NCBI GenBank assembly: GCA_963755375.1
Contig: CAVWKG010000016.1
Span: forward strand, 558,001 to 622,000
Source: Bog-473 sp963755375
Lineage (GTDB): Bacteria; Actinomycetota; Acidimicrobiia; Acidimicrobiales; RAAP-2
Length of the DNA stretch: 64,000 nt
Direction of reading: 5' to 3'
In this document: in pieces, positions 1 through 8,186 of the stretch
Position numbering within the stretch: the stretch's first letter is position 1
How the letters are laid out: each line of letters opens with the position of its first letter
Made by a program: the position numbers and the translations under genes
Notes under the pieces: model-generated
The model's database searches: none
Told to the model about the DNA's origin: nothing
What the model saw: the letters and a program-made list of their open reading frames with translations, nothing else

Positions 1-14
1 CCGACCGCCTCGGG

Positions 15-830
15 TCAGCGGAGGCGGATGACGTTGCCAGTGACGAGCGAGGCGGTGTCCGAAGCGAGATAGGCGATCACGTCGGCCACCTGACGCGGCG
101 TCGCGACCCGGTGCCCGGCCGACTGCGCCCACGCGGCGGTCCTCTGGTTGATCCACCCGGTGTCCGTGATGGGGGGGTGCACGATGTTGGCGGTGACGCC
201 GAAGCGCCCCAGTTCGGTGGCGGCGCTGAGCGTGAAGTTGACCTGCGCCGCCTTGGCGGCGCCGTAGGAGACCTCCTCGGGGAAGCCGTCCGCACCACCG
301 GAGGTCAAGCCGATGATGCGACCCCAGTCCCCACCCCGGTCGACGTGACGATGCGCGAACTCGGCGATCAGGAGCGCTGCCGCCCGGGCGTCGACGCCGA
401 ACACCTGGTCAAGTGTGCTCGGAGTCACCAGTGGCTGCGCCCGCCCGAAGCGATGCACTGCCGTGGGGAGGAAGGTGTCGGCCATCCACCCGGACGCGTT
501 GTTCACCAAAATCTGTACCGGCCCCAGCTCGGATTCGGCCGCGTCGTACAAGGCCGGGACGCTCGACGCGTCGGACAGGTCCGCTTCCATGGCGGCCGCC
601 CGACCGCCCGCGGCGCGGATGGACTCGGCGACGTTTTCCGCCCGCGTCATGCGGGTCGCCCGGTAGGCCGTCGGCAGCGAGGGATCGTCGAGGCCACCGA
701 GGTCCTCGTTGCGGAAGTACGCGCACAGGACCGCGGTGCCCTGCGCAGCCAGGGCCTTGGCCGTGGCCGCGCCGATGCCGTGGTTCGCACCCGTGACCAG
801 AGCGACACGGGACTGAGACCCGACCGTCAT
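15..830 (-). CDS. SDR-family NAD(P)-dependent oxidoreductase
   Basis: This is a cytosolic short-chain dehydrogenase/reductase of 271 aa. The nucleotide-binding motif TGANHGIG lies about 10 residues from the start. It also has an NNASG variant of the NNAG motif, a Ser in the GLTSGG segment and the active-site YGAAK (YxxxK). A longer upstream reading frame is arginine-rich and does not resemble the fold, so I start at the ATG at 830, just before the first beta strand. The protein has an unusually long segment between beta-2 and the Asp of beta-3. It lies 62 bases downstream of the nitronate monooxygenase-like gene on the same strand, so the two may be co-transcribed. The substrate cannot be read from the sequence. 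The family assignment is firm. Confidence 0.9.
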   Translation of the reverse strand: MTVGSQSRVALVTGANHGIGAATAKALAAQGTAVLCAYFRNEDLGGLDDPSLPTAYRATRMTRAENVAESIRAAGGRAAAMEADLSDASSVPALYDAAESELGPVQILVNNASGWMADTFLPTAVHRFGRAQPLVTPSTLDQVFGVDARAAALLIAEFAHRHVDRGGDWGRIIGLTSGGADGFPEEVSYGAAKAAQVNFTLSAATELGRFGVTANIVHPPITDTGWINQRTAAWAQSAGHRVATPRQVADVIAYLASDTASLVTGNVIRLR

Positions 831-892
831 CGGCTGCCTCGACCCACCGGTGCCCCGTGCCCGCGAATGCCCCGGCGCATGCCCAGCCGCTC

Positions 893-1858
893 TCAGCGCA
901 ACCCGGAGAGCCGGTCGAGGGCTACTTCGGCCTCGGCGACGAAGCGGCGGACGAGCTCGCCCGCGGGCACGAGCTCCGTGATGGCGCCCACGCCCTGGCC
1001 CGCCGGGTAGCACTCCCTGTCTACGTCCACGCCCTCGCTGAAGGAGTCGCCTCCGAGATGCATGGCCCCGTTCCCGTACGCGATGCCGAGCTGCTCGGGG
1101 AACTTCTTCAGCTCGTCGGGGTGGTTGTCGTAGTAGTCGGTGTACTCGTTCTGCACCACCCGCATGGTCTTGCCCGAGTAGGCGCGGCTGACAGTGGTCT
1201 GGTCCTCGCGACTCGACAGCAGCTTGTCCTTGTACCCGAGGACGCCCCGTGCCTCGGGCGTCGCGATGAAGCGCGTGCCCACCCAGATCCCGTCGGCACC
1301 GAGTGCCAGCGCGGCGGCGAGGCCGCGGCCGTCGAAGATGCCTCCGGCGCCTACCACCGGCACGCGGTCGCCGACCGCATCGACGATCTGGGGGACCAGC
1401 GGGAAGGAGGCGATCCTTCCGGTATGCCCACCCGCCTCGGTTCCCTGCGCCACCACCAGGTCGCAGCCGGCCTCAACGGCGCGCCGCGCGTGCTCGACCT
1501 TGCCGCACATGCTGACGACGATCACGTCGTGGGCGTGGCAAAGGTCGACCACCTCGGTCGGGACCCCGAGTCCCGCCACGAAGGCTGACGCACCGCCCTC
1601 GATGATCGTCTTCACCTGGTCTGTCATGCCGCCGGGCATCGCGGTGAGGAGGTCGACCCCGAACGGCTTGTCCGTTGCGTGGCGCACGGCGGCGATCTCG
1701 GCCGCCATCTTCTCGTCGCCCATGGTGGACGCACCGAGGCAGCCGAAGCCGCCGGCCTCCGAGACGGCGGCGGCCAACTCGGAATACGACACGCCCCCCA
1801 TTCCGGCCAACATGACGGGGTGCTCGATGCCGAGCAGCTCGGTGAGGCGGGTTCGCAT
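893..1858 (-). CDS. Nitronate monooxygenase / FabK-like FMN enzyme
   Basis: This 321-aa protein belongs to the TIM-barrel 2-nitropropane dioxygenase (nitronate monooxygenase) family, which binds FMN. It opens with the family start LTELLGIEHPVMLAGMGG. It has the catalytic-His motif EAGGHTG and the phosphate-binding stretch GAGGIFDGRG followed by GADGIWVGTRF. The start at 1858 is preferred over a frame reaching 1984 because GAGGAAGG precedes the ATG at good spacing and homology begins there. In actinobacteria such enzymes oxidise nitronates or act as enoyl reductases, and the sequence does not tell these apart. It is divergent from the MFS exporter gene. Confidence 0.88.
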   Translation of the reverse strand: MRTRLTELLGIEHPVMLAGMGGVSYSELAAAVSEAGGFGCLGASTMGDEKMAAEIAAVRHATDKPFGVDLLTAMPGGMTDQVKTIIEGGASAFVAGLGVPTEVVDLCHAHDVIVVSMCGKVEHARRAVEAGCDLVVAQGTEAGGHTGRIASFPLVPQIVDAVGDRVPVVGAGGIFDGRGLAAALALGADGIWVGTRFIATPEARGVLGYKDKLLSSREDQTTVSRAYSGKTMRVVQNEYTDYYDNHPDELKKFPEQLGIAYGNGAMHLGGDSFSEGVDVDRECYPAGQGVGAITELVPAGELVRRFVAEAEVALDRLSGLR

Positions 1859-1986
1859 GGTGCTCTGGCCTTCCTCTATCTCGATCCTGCGCGACGCGGA
1901 GTCGGCCTCCGCCGACGGGGACCGTAGCGCGGGCGACGCCGGCCGCCGGAAGGGGTCCGGCGGAGTCTGGCGGTGGTTCCCCATGG

Positions 1987-2015
1987 TTGCATTTTGAGCA
2001 GGACGTTCCTACTCT
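1987..2015 (+). promoter_or_regulatory. Promoter TTGCAT-N17-TACTCT for the MFS exporter
   Basis: A -35-like TTGCAT (1987-1992) and a -10-like TACTCT (2010-2015) are separated by exactly 17 bases. The GTG start follows 9 bases after the -10 with no Shine-Dalgarno. Transcription would therefore begin at or next to the start codon, giving a leaderless mRNA. This supports the GTG at 2025 over the ATG at 2073. Confidence 0.6.
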
Positions 2016-2024
2016 GAGTCGATC

Positions 2025-4130
2025 GTGGCAGACGTCGGGGAGCTCGGTGTGAGCGTCAGCGCAGCACCTCCCATGGCCGAGACGATCACCAAGCGTCGGC
2101 TGTGGCTGATCCTCGGCGCATTGCTGCTCGGCATGCTGTTGGCGGCGCTGGACCAGACCATCGTCTCGACGGCGCTGCCCACCATCGTGGGCGACCTGCA
2201 CGGCGGCTCGCACCTCGCCTGGGTGGTCACCGCCTACCTGCTGGCCTCGACGGTGTCGACGCCCTTGTGGGGGAAGTTGGGCGACCAGTACGGGCGCAAG
2301 ACCTTCTTCCAGGCCGCCATCGTGATCTTCGTGATCGGGTCGGCCCTGGCCGGCTTCAGCCACACCATGACCGAGTTGATCGCCTTCCGGGCTGTGCAGG
2401 GACTGGGCGGTGGGGGGCTGATGGTCGGGGCACAGACGATCATCGGCGACGTGGTGTCGCCCCGCGACCGGGGCCGCTACATGGGCTTGTTCGGCGCGAT
2501 GTTCGCCGTGGCCACCGTGATCGGGCCGCTCATCGGCGGCCTCTGCGTCACCTACCTGAGCTGGCGCTGGGTCTTCTACATCAACCTGCCGCTCGGGATC
2601 CTTGCGCTGTTCGTGACCGGCGCCGTGCTCCCCGGCCATCTGCGCCGGGTCTCGCATCGCATCGACTACTTGGGGTCGCTGTTGCTGGCCGGCTCGGCGA
2701 CGTCGCTGATCATCTTTGCCAGCCTGGGCGGGATCTCCTGGGCCTGGGTCTCGGTTCCGAGCATCTTCACCGCGGCCCTCGGTGTGGTGCTGGCGTTGGC
2801 GTTCCTCTTGGCCGAGCGCGGGGCGGCGGAGCCGGTGATCCCGCTGAAGCTCTTCCGGGAGCGGGTCTTCAACGCGGCCAGCTCTATCGGATTCGTCATG
2901 GGATTCGCCATGTTCGGGGCGCTCACCTTCCTCCCGCTGTACATGCAGATCGTCAAGGGCGTGAGCCCCACGGCTTCGGGGCTGCGGATCTTGCCGCTGA
3001 TGCTCGGCATGCTCGGTGCGTCGGTCACCTCAGGCCGGCTGGTGACGCGCTGGGGTCGCTACAGGATCTTTCCGATCGTCGGCACGGCGCTGATGACCCT
3101 CGGCGCCTACCTCTTGTCGATGATCGATGCGTCGACGAACGGGTGGGTGCTGGCCGGCTACATGTTCGTCTTCGGCGTCGGCATGGGCCTGGTCATGCAG
3201 GTCCTCGTGGTCGCGGTGCAGAACGCGGTGTCCTACGAGGACCTCGGCGTGGCCACCAGCAGTGCGACGTTCTTCCGTATGATCGGCGGCTCGTTCGGCA
3301 CGGCGGTGTTCGGGGCGATCTACGCCATCGTCTTGAACCACACGATCGCGCCGACATTGGCCAAGATCCCGGCGTCGGTGCTGAGGAACTTCAACCCGCA
3401 GACGATCAATCCTGCCGTGCTGGGCAAGCTCAAGTCGACCGCCGAGGGACTGCTCTTCTACACCAAGTACATCGACGCCGTGACCCACTCGATACAGATC
3501 GTCTTCCTGGTGGCGGTGCCGATCGCCTTCGTCGCCTTCCTCCTGAGCTTCCTACTCCCGGAGGTCGAGCTGCGCAGGACCGTGGAGACGGTGGACCACG
3601 GCGAGGTCGCCGGCATGCCGGACCACCGCTCGTCGCTCCAGGAGATCGAACTGGCGCTGCACCGGCTCTCGGTGCGGGAGAACCGGGGCGAGCTGTACCG
3701 CACGCTGGCGCAGCGTGCGGGCGTCGACCTGCATCCCCGGGCGGTCTGGCTGCTGTACCGCCTGGCCGACCACCCGGCATCGACGGCCAGCGAGGTGGCC
3801 CAGCGGCTGAAGGTGGAGGTCGATCTGATCCAGCCCGCAGTGGACAGCCTCGTGGCGGCCGGGATGGTCGAGGAGCGTCGCCGTGGCGACGACGAGCCCG
3901 AGTTCCACCTCACGGCGGCCGGCCGAACGGCGCTGGACCGGTTGACCGAGGCGCGGCGCCACGGCCTGACAGAGCTCCTCGAGGGCTGGAACCCAGAGGA
4001 GCATCCGGAGGTCATCGCGATGGTGAAGGACCTGGCCCACTCGTTGCTGGCCGACGACGAGCGCCTGGTGGCGGACGCCATGCCGCACGTGCCGGCGGGG
4101 GTGTCGGGCGGCGGGGGCGGCGGCGGCTGA
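2025..4130 (+). CDS. DHA2-type MFS drug exporter with C-terminal MarR-like domain
   Basis: This 701-aa protein has an N-terminal 14-helix major-facilitator domain of the EmrB/QacA (DHA2) type. The first helix carries LAALDQTIVSTALPTI and motif A appears as GKLGDQYGRK. After the last helix (about residue 510) comes a cytoplasmic region of about 160 residues. It resembles a MarR winged helix: a helical pair, ASTASEVAQRLKVEVDLIQPA as helix-turn-helix, then a wing (VEERRRGDDEPEFHLT). It ends in a glycine run. The transporter probably exports hydrophobic compounds by proton antiport. The fused domain suggests substrate-coupled or membrane-tethered regulation (inference). The start is the GTG placed by the upstream promoter; ATG at 2073 is an alternative. 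Confidence 0.9.
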   Translation: MADVGELGVSVSAAPPMAETITKRRLWLILGALLLGMLLAALDQTIVSTALPTIVGDLHGGSHLAWVVTAYLLASTVSTPLWGKLGDQYGRKTFFQAAIVIFVIGSALAGFSHTMTELIAFRAVQGLGGGGLMVGAQTIIGDVVSPRDRGRYMGLFGAMFAVATVIGPLIGGLCVTYLSWRWVFYINLPLGILALFVTGAVLPGHLRRVSHRIDYLGSLLLAGSATSLIIFASLGGISWAWVSVPSIFTAALGVVLALAFLLAERGAAEPVIPLKLFRERVFNAASSIGFVMGFAMFGALTFLPLYMQIVKGVSPTASGLRILPLMLGMLGASVTSGRLVTRWGRYRIFPIVGTALMTLGAYLLSMIDASTNGWVLAGYMFVFGVGMGLVMQVLVVAVQNAVSYEDLGVATSSATFFRMIGGSFGTAVFGAIYAIVLNHTIAPTLAKIPASVLRNFNPQTINPAVLGKLKSTAEGLLFYTKYIDAVTHSIQIVFLVAVPIAFVAFLLSFLLPEVELRRTVETVDHGEVAGMPDHRSSLQEIELALHRLSVRENRGELYRTLAQRAGVDLHPRAVWLLYRLADHPASTASEVAQRLKVEVDLIQPAVDSLVAAGMVEERRRGDDEPEFHLTAAGRTALDRLTEARRHGLTELLEGWNPEEHPEVIAMVKDLAHSLLADDERLVADAMPHVPAGVSGGGGGGG

Positions 4131-4174
4131 GCGTCGCGCCGGGAAAGGGCCACGTCCGTTGGTGCGCTCGTCCG

Positions 4175-5221
4175 TTAGCTCGTGAGTCGGTTGGTTCTCG
4201 CGCCGGCGGGGGAGTCCGACGGGAGACGCAACGCCCGGCGGAGCGCGGCGGCGGAGCTCGCCGGTGTGCCCTCGGCGTCGAGGCCGATGAGCGCGGCGCC
4301 CAGCACGGGCGGAGCGTCGAGCTGGACGAGGACGGCGCCCGGCGCCGCAGCGTGGACGCCCTCTGCGACCCGGGCGTGGAAGGTGTCGTCAGCGGTATCG
4401 AAGATGCCCCCGCCGAGAACGACTTCGACCGCCTCGTCCTGCAGGTCGAGGCGGACGACGGCCGCCCGGACGAAGGCCGCGATCTCGTCGGCGAGGGTGT
4501 CGGCCGCCTCGCGGGCGGGTTCGTCGCCCTCGGCGGCGGCGTCGAGGAGGACGCGGGCCAACTCGAAGACGCGGGCGTAGGGGATGGCCCCGGTGTAGAT
4601 GCCGGTCAGCGCGGCCTCCGCGTCGGGTACTGCGAGATGGGCGGGCACGCGTTCGCGCAACGTGGTGGCGGCACCGCGTCCGTCGCCGGCCCGCAGGGCC
4701 AGCCCGAGGGCGCGCACGCCGAGCCAGGCGCCGCCGGGTGCGAAGTCACCCGACAGCTCGGCCAGTGCAGGGAAGCGCACCGTCCTCCCGTCCGGCCCGA
4801 CCGCAGCGCAGTTCATGCCCGTCCCACAGACGACGCCGATGCCCCAGTGGGACGTCGTGCCCGAGCGAGAGACGGCGAACGTGTCGTTACGCAGGATGAC
4901 CCGCTCGGTCCACCCCAGCGCGTCGATCGCCGGCGCGAGCTTCTCCTCGTCGACGGGCAGGTCGAGGCCGGCCAGGCAGTACACGCCGGTCGGGCAGAGC
5001 GGGAGTGCGGTGCGCGACAGCCGTGCGTCGGCGGTGACGGCGGCGACGGCCTCGGTCAGCGCCTCGACCGTCCCTTCGAGGCCGACCAGTTGATGGTTGC
5101 TGGCGCCGACACGGGCCCGGCCGAGCACGGCGCCGTCGCGTGACACGAGCACGACATCGGTCTTCGTACTGCCCCCGTCGAACGCCAGCACGGCCGGCAC
5201 GGAGACGGACCGCTCGGACAC
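4175..5221 (-). CDS. BadF/BadG-type amino-sugar kinase (N-acetylglucosamine kinase-like)
   Basis: This 348-aa ASKHA-fold sugar kinase has the phosphate-1 loop FDGGSTKTD near residue 13 and the phosphate-2 loop VCGTGMNCAAVG mid-protein. An adenosine-type motif, VLGGGIFD, lies toward the C-terminus. The family includes N-acetylglucosamine kinases and BadF/BadG ATPases. The divergent GH4 glycosidase favours a role in phosphorylating sugars released from amino-sugar or glucoside substrates (inference). The start is GTG at 5221; GTG codons at 5200 and 5191 are also possible. The start lies only 23 bases from the GH4 start. It converges on the MFS gene, 44 bases away. Confidence 0.82.
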   Translation of the reverse strand: MSERSVSVPAVLAFDGGSTKTDVVLVSRDGAVLGRARVGASNHQLVGLEGTVEALTEAVAAVTADARLSRTALPLCPTGVYCLAGLDLPVDEEKLAPAIDALGWTERVILRNDTFAVSRSGTTSHWGIGVVCGTGMNCAAVGPDGRTVRFPALAELSGDFAPGGAWLGVRALGLALRAGDGRGAATTLRERVPAHLAVPDAEAALTGIYTGAIPYARVFELARVLLDAAAEGDEPAREAADTLADEIAAFVRAAVVRLDLQDEAVEVVLGGGIFDTADDTFHARVAEGVHAAAPGAVLVQLDAPPVLGAALIGLDAEGTPASSAAALRRALRLPSDSPAGARTNRLTS

Positions 5222-5227
5222 GGACGG

Positions 5228-5237
5228 ATGTTACGTT
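5228..5237. promoter_or_regulatory. Overlapping divergent -10 elements (kinase / GH4)
   Basis: On the plus strand TACGTT (5232-5237) lies 7 bases before the GTG of the GH4 gene. On the minus strand TAACAT (5233-5228) lies 6 bases before the GTG of the kinase. The two hexamers share two bases. With 23 bases between the start codons there is no room for separate promoters and leaders, so both mRNAs are probably leaderless. Confidence 0.5.
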
Positions 5238-5244
5238 GCGCTGC

Positions 5245-6567
5245 GTGGGGACCAAGGTGGTTGTCGTCGGCGGCGGGAGCACCTACACCCCCGAGCTGGT
5301 CGACGGTCTGTGTGATCTCGAGGACCGGATGGTCGTCGACGACCTGGTCCTGCTCGATCCGAGCGACCTGCGTCGCGAGGTCGTCGGGGGACTCTCCGAA
5401 CGCATCCTGCGGGCCAGAGGATGGAGCGGGACGTTCTCGACCACGGCCGACCCGCACCCTGCCCTCGAGGGGGCCGATTTCGTCGTGGTTCAACTGCGCA
5501 TCGGGGGCCAGGCAGCGCGCCACGTCGACGAGACGCTGCCGGTGGGCTACGGGTGCCTGGGCCAGGAGACCACAGGTGCCGGCGGGCTGGCCAAGGCACT
5601 CCGCACCGTGCCGATCGTGCTCGAGCTGGCCGAGGAGATGGCGGCCCGGTCCAACTCCGGCGCGTGGCTGGTCGATTTCACCAATCCGGTGGGGATCGTC
5701 ACCCAGGCGTTGCTCGACGAAGGCCACCACGCCGTGGGTCTGTGCAACGTCGCCATCTGGGCCCAGCGACGGCTCGGGCACTATCTCGGGGTCGACCCCG
5801 ATGCGGTCTCGGTCGAGCACGTCGGGCTGAACCACCTGACGTGGATCAGGTCGGCCCGGGTCGAGGGCGAGCGCGGGGGTGACCGCGACGAGGGGGGCGA
5901 CGGCGATCGGGGAGAGGACCGGCTGGAGGACCTCTTCACGCGTTTCGGTCCCGAGCTCGAGCTCGAGAGTGGCGTCCCGATCGACGTGCTCCGCCTGCAA
6001 CGCGCGCTGCCGTCGTACTACGTGCACTACTACTACCAGCATGACGCGGAGGTCGCGCAGCAGTCGGCGCCGGGCTACCGGTCCAGGGCTGACGTCGTGG
6101 CCGAGTTGGAGACCAAGCTGCTCGAGGAGTACCGGGACCCCGCGCTGGTCTCGAAGCCGGCGGCCCTCTCGTACCGGGGAGGCGCCTACTACTCGCTGGC
6201 GGCGGTCCGCTTGATGGCGTCGCTGCACGCAGGGACCGGCGACGTACAGGTGGTCGACATGCGCAACGACGGCGCCATCCCGGGCTTACCCGACGACGCA
6301 GTGGTGGAGACAACCGCCATCGTTGACGCCGCAGGTGCCCACCCTCTTGCGCAGCGCGCGCTGTCGCCTGAGATGCTCGGGCTCGTCCACCATGCCAAGG
6401 CGTACGAGCGGCTGGCGGTGAAGGCTGCGTGCTCGGGGAGCCGTGACGACGTCGTGCGCGCGCTGCTGGCCAACCCATTGATTGGGCAGTACCCGTTGGC
6501 GGCGGACTTGGCAGACGAACTCCTGGGGGCCAACCGCCACTACCTGCCGAGGTTCTTCCCGTCGTGA
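5245..6567 (+). CDS. Glycoside hydrolase family 4 (6-phospho-beta-glucosidase-like)
   Basis: This 440-aa GH4 enzyme uses NAD+ and a divalent metal to cleave (6-phospho)glycosides through a redox mechanism. It begins with the Rossmann motif GGGSTYTPELVDGL, then has FTNPVGIVTQAL, the metal-ligand Cys in GLCNVAIW and the metal-ligand His in VGLNHLTW. Length matches the family. The start is GTG at 5245, directly before the first beta strand; an upstream extension is arginine-rich and antisense to the kinase. A short charged stretch near residue 213 (REGDRDE-like) is an insertion. It probably forms a sugar-salvage unit with the divergent kinase. Substrate (beta-glucoside, chitobiose or another sugar) is not resolved. 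Confidence 0.87.
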   Translation: MGTKVVVVGGGSTYTPELVDGLCDLEDRMVVDDLVLLDPSDLRREVVGGLSERILRARGWSGTFSTTADPHPALEGADFVVVQLRIGGQAARHVDETLPVGYGCLGQETTGAGGLAKALRTVPIVLELAEEMAARSNSGAWLVDFTNPVGIVTQALLDEGHHAVGLCNVAIWAQRRLGHYLGVDPDAVSVEHVGLNHLTWIRSARVEGERGGDRDEGGDGDRGEDRLEDLFTRFGPELELESGVPIDVLRLQRALPSYYVHYYYQHDAEVAQQSAPGYRSRADVVAELETKLLEEYRDPALVSKPAALSYRGGAYYSLAAVRLMASLHAGTGDVQVVDMRNDGAIPGLPDDAVVETTAIVDAAGAHPLAQRALSPEMLGLVHHAKAYERLAVKAACSGSRDDVVRALLANPLIGQYPLAADLADELLGANRHYLPRFFPS

Positions 6568-6745
6568 GCCTGGGCCGCGGCACGAGGGATTCCCGATAAC
6601 GTGCGCGCTGCTGTTGTGTGGTGTGCCGGGAAGACTGGTCGGCGAATGGTGACACCCCTCTCATGATTCCCGCCCTCCTCCCCGTGACATCTGCTCGCTC
6701 CGGCGCGCTGTGCCCGCGCACGACCCGGGGCCGAGCGGCATCATC

Positions 6746-8173
6746 ATGACCGAGATCGAAGAGGCGGTCCCACCTGAGCCAGCTCGTGTCGGGAAGGACC
6801 GGCGCCAGCTACCGAGCTGGCGCTGGGAGGAGCTGCGGACGACGTTCTGGGTCGTTCCCAGCCTCCTCGTCGTGGTCTCGGTGGGGTTGTTCCTCATCAC
6901 CTTCGAGATCGATCTTGCCGCGTTCCATCACCACCTGATACTGCCGACTTGGATCCGGACGGGGAGCGCCGATGCGGAGCGTCAGGTCCTGATCGCCATC
7001 GCGGCAGCCGTCATCACGGTCGTCGGCGTGGTGTTCTCCATCACGATCCTGGCGTTGACGTTGGCGTCGCAGCAGTTCGGTCCCCGCATGATGCGCAACT
7101 TCGTCCGCGACATCGGCAACCAGGTGACGCTGGGTGTCTTCGTCGGGACGTTCGTGTACTCGGTCCTCGCGCTCGTCTCCATCAACAGTGTGAGCAAATA
7201 CTTCGTTCCGTACCTCTCCACGTCGGTGGCGGAAGCGTTGATGCTGGTCGATCTCGGCGTACTGATCTACTTCATCCACCACATCGCCAAGTCGATCCAG
7301 TTGCCCGAGGTCATCGCAGGGATCGCCCGTGATCTGATGCAGTCGATCGACGCCGAGTTTCCCGACCCGGTCGGTGCGGCGACGCCCGATGACTCCCTCC
7401 GGCGGCATACCGGCAAGTCGGTGCCGGAGCTGCTGACACTGATTGACGAGCGCGGTGCCGAGGTTCCCTCCCAGGTCAGCGGCTACATCCAGTACGTGGG
7501 CTACTCCCAGCTGATCGACATCGCGACGCGCACCGACTCGGTCATCCGCCTGGAGCACCGCCCCGGCCACTACCTGGCCACCGGGCGGCCGTTGGCCATG
7601 GTCTGGCCCAGAGGAGCGGGGCCGGAGGTCGCGCTGGCACTCGCCAAGGCCCACGTCACGGGGCCGCACCGCACCCTCGTGCAGGACCCGGTCTTCGCCA
7701 TCGACCAACTGGTCGAGATCGCCATCCGCGCCCTCTCGGCCGCGGTCAACGACACCTTCACGGCCCTCACCTGCATCGACTGGCTTTCCGCCGGCCTCGG
7801 GCGCGTGTCGGGCCGGGTGCTCGACGAGGGCGTGTACCGGGACGGGACCGGAAACATACGGCTCATCGAGTCGGACCCCTCGTACGCCCGGATGGTGAAC
7901 CGCGCGTTCGACAAGATCCGGCAGGCGGCCGGAGGGATGCCGGCCGTGCTGATCCGCCTGATCGACTCGTTGGGATCGATTATGCTCGACACCACGTCCC
8001 CGGATCAGCGGGTCGTGTTACGGCGCCAGGCGGACATGGTGCTGCGCTTGGCGGAGGAATCGGTCGCCGAACCCAACGACCTGGAGGAGATTCGGTTTCG
8101 GTACCGTCGCATTCCCGGTGAGGACACGTTCGGGGAGAAGCCGCACACCTGGTCGAAGATCGACCTGCCCTGA
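6746..8173 (+). CDS. DUF2254 predicted membrane protein
   Basis: This protein of about 475 aa has an N-terminal membrane part and a soluble C-terminal part, matching the DUF2254 pattern. Four hydrophobic helices fall at roughly residues 35-55, 85-110, 125-150 and 165-185. The segment TILALTLASQQFGPRMMRNF is characteristic of the family. The cytoplasmic half contains EHRPGHYLATGRPLA and IAIRALSAAVNDTFTALTCID, also typical. No biochemical role is established for the family. GTG at 6710 is an alternative start. The 178 bases upstream hold no convincing promoter. Confidence 0.85.
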   Translation: MTEIEEAVPPEPARVGKDRRQLPSWRWEELRTTFWVVPSLLVVVSVGLFLITFEIDLAAFHHHLILPTWIRTGSADAERQVLIAIAAAVITVVGVVFSITILALTLASQQFGPRMMRNFVRDIGNQVTLGVFVGTFVYSVLALVSINSVSKYFVPYLSTSVAEALMLVDLGVLIYFIHHIAKSIQLPEVIAGIARDLMQSIDAEFPDPVGAATPDDSLRRHTGKSVPELLTLIDERGAEVPSQVSGYIQYVGYSQLIDIATRTDSVIRLEHRPGHYLATGRPLAMVWPRGAGPEVALALAKAHVTGPHRTLVQDPVFAIDQLVEIAIRALSAAVNDTFTALTCIDWLSAGLGRVSGRVLDEGVYRDGTGNIRLIESDPSYARMVNRAFDKIRQAAGGMPAVLIRLIDSLGSIMLDTTSPDQRVVLRRQADMVLRLAEESVAEPNDLEEIRFRYRRIPGEDTFGEKPHTWSKIDLP

Positions 8174-8186
8174 GGGGCAGTGCAGC

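Noticed and set aside
2102..5143. 1013-codon frame spanning the MFS and kinase genes
   Set aside because: It lies out of frame with a well-conserved transporter, is Arg/Gly/Pro-rich and crosses into an antisense gene; a GC-bias shadow.
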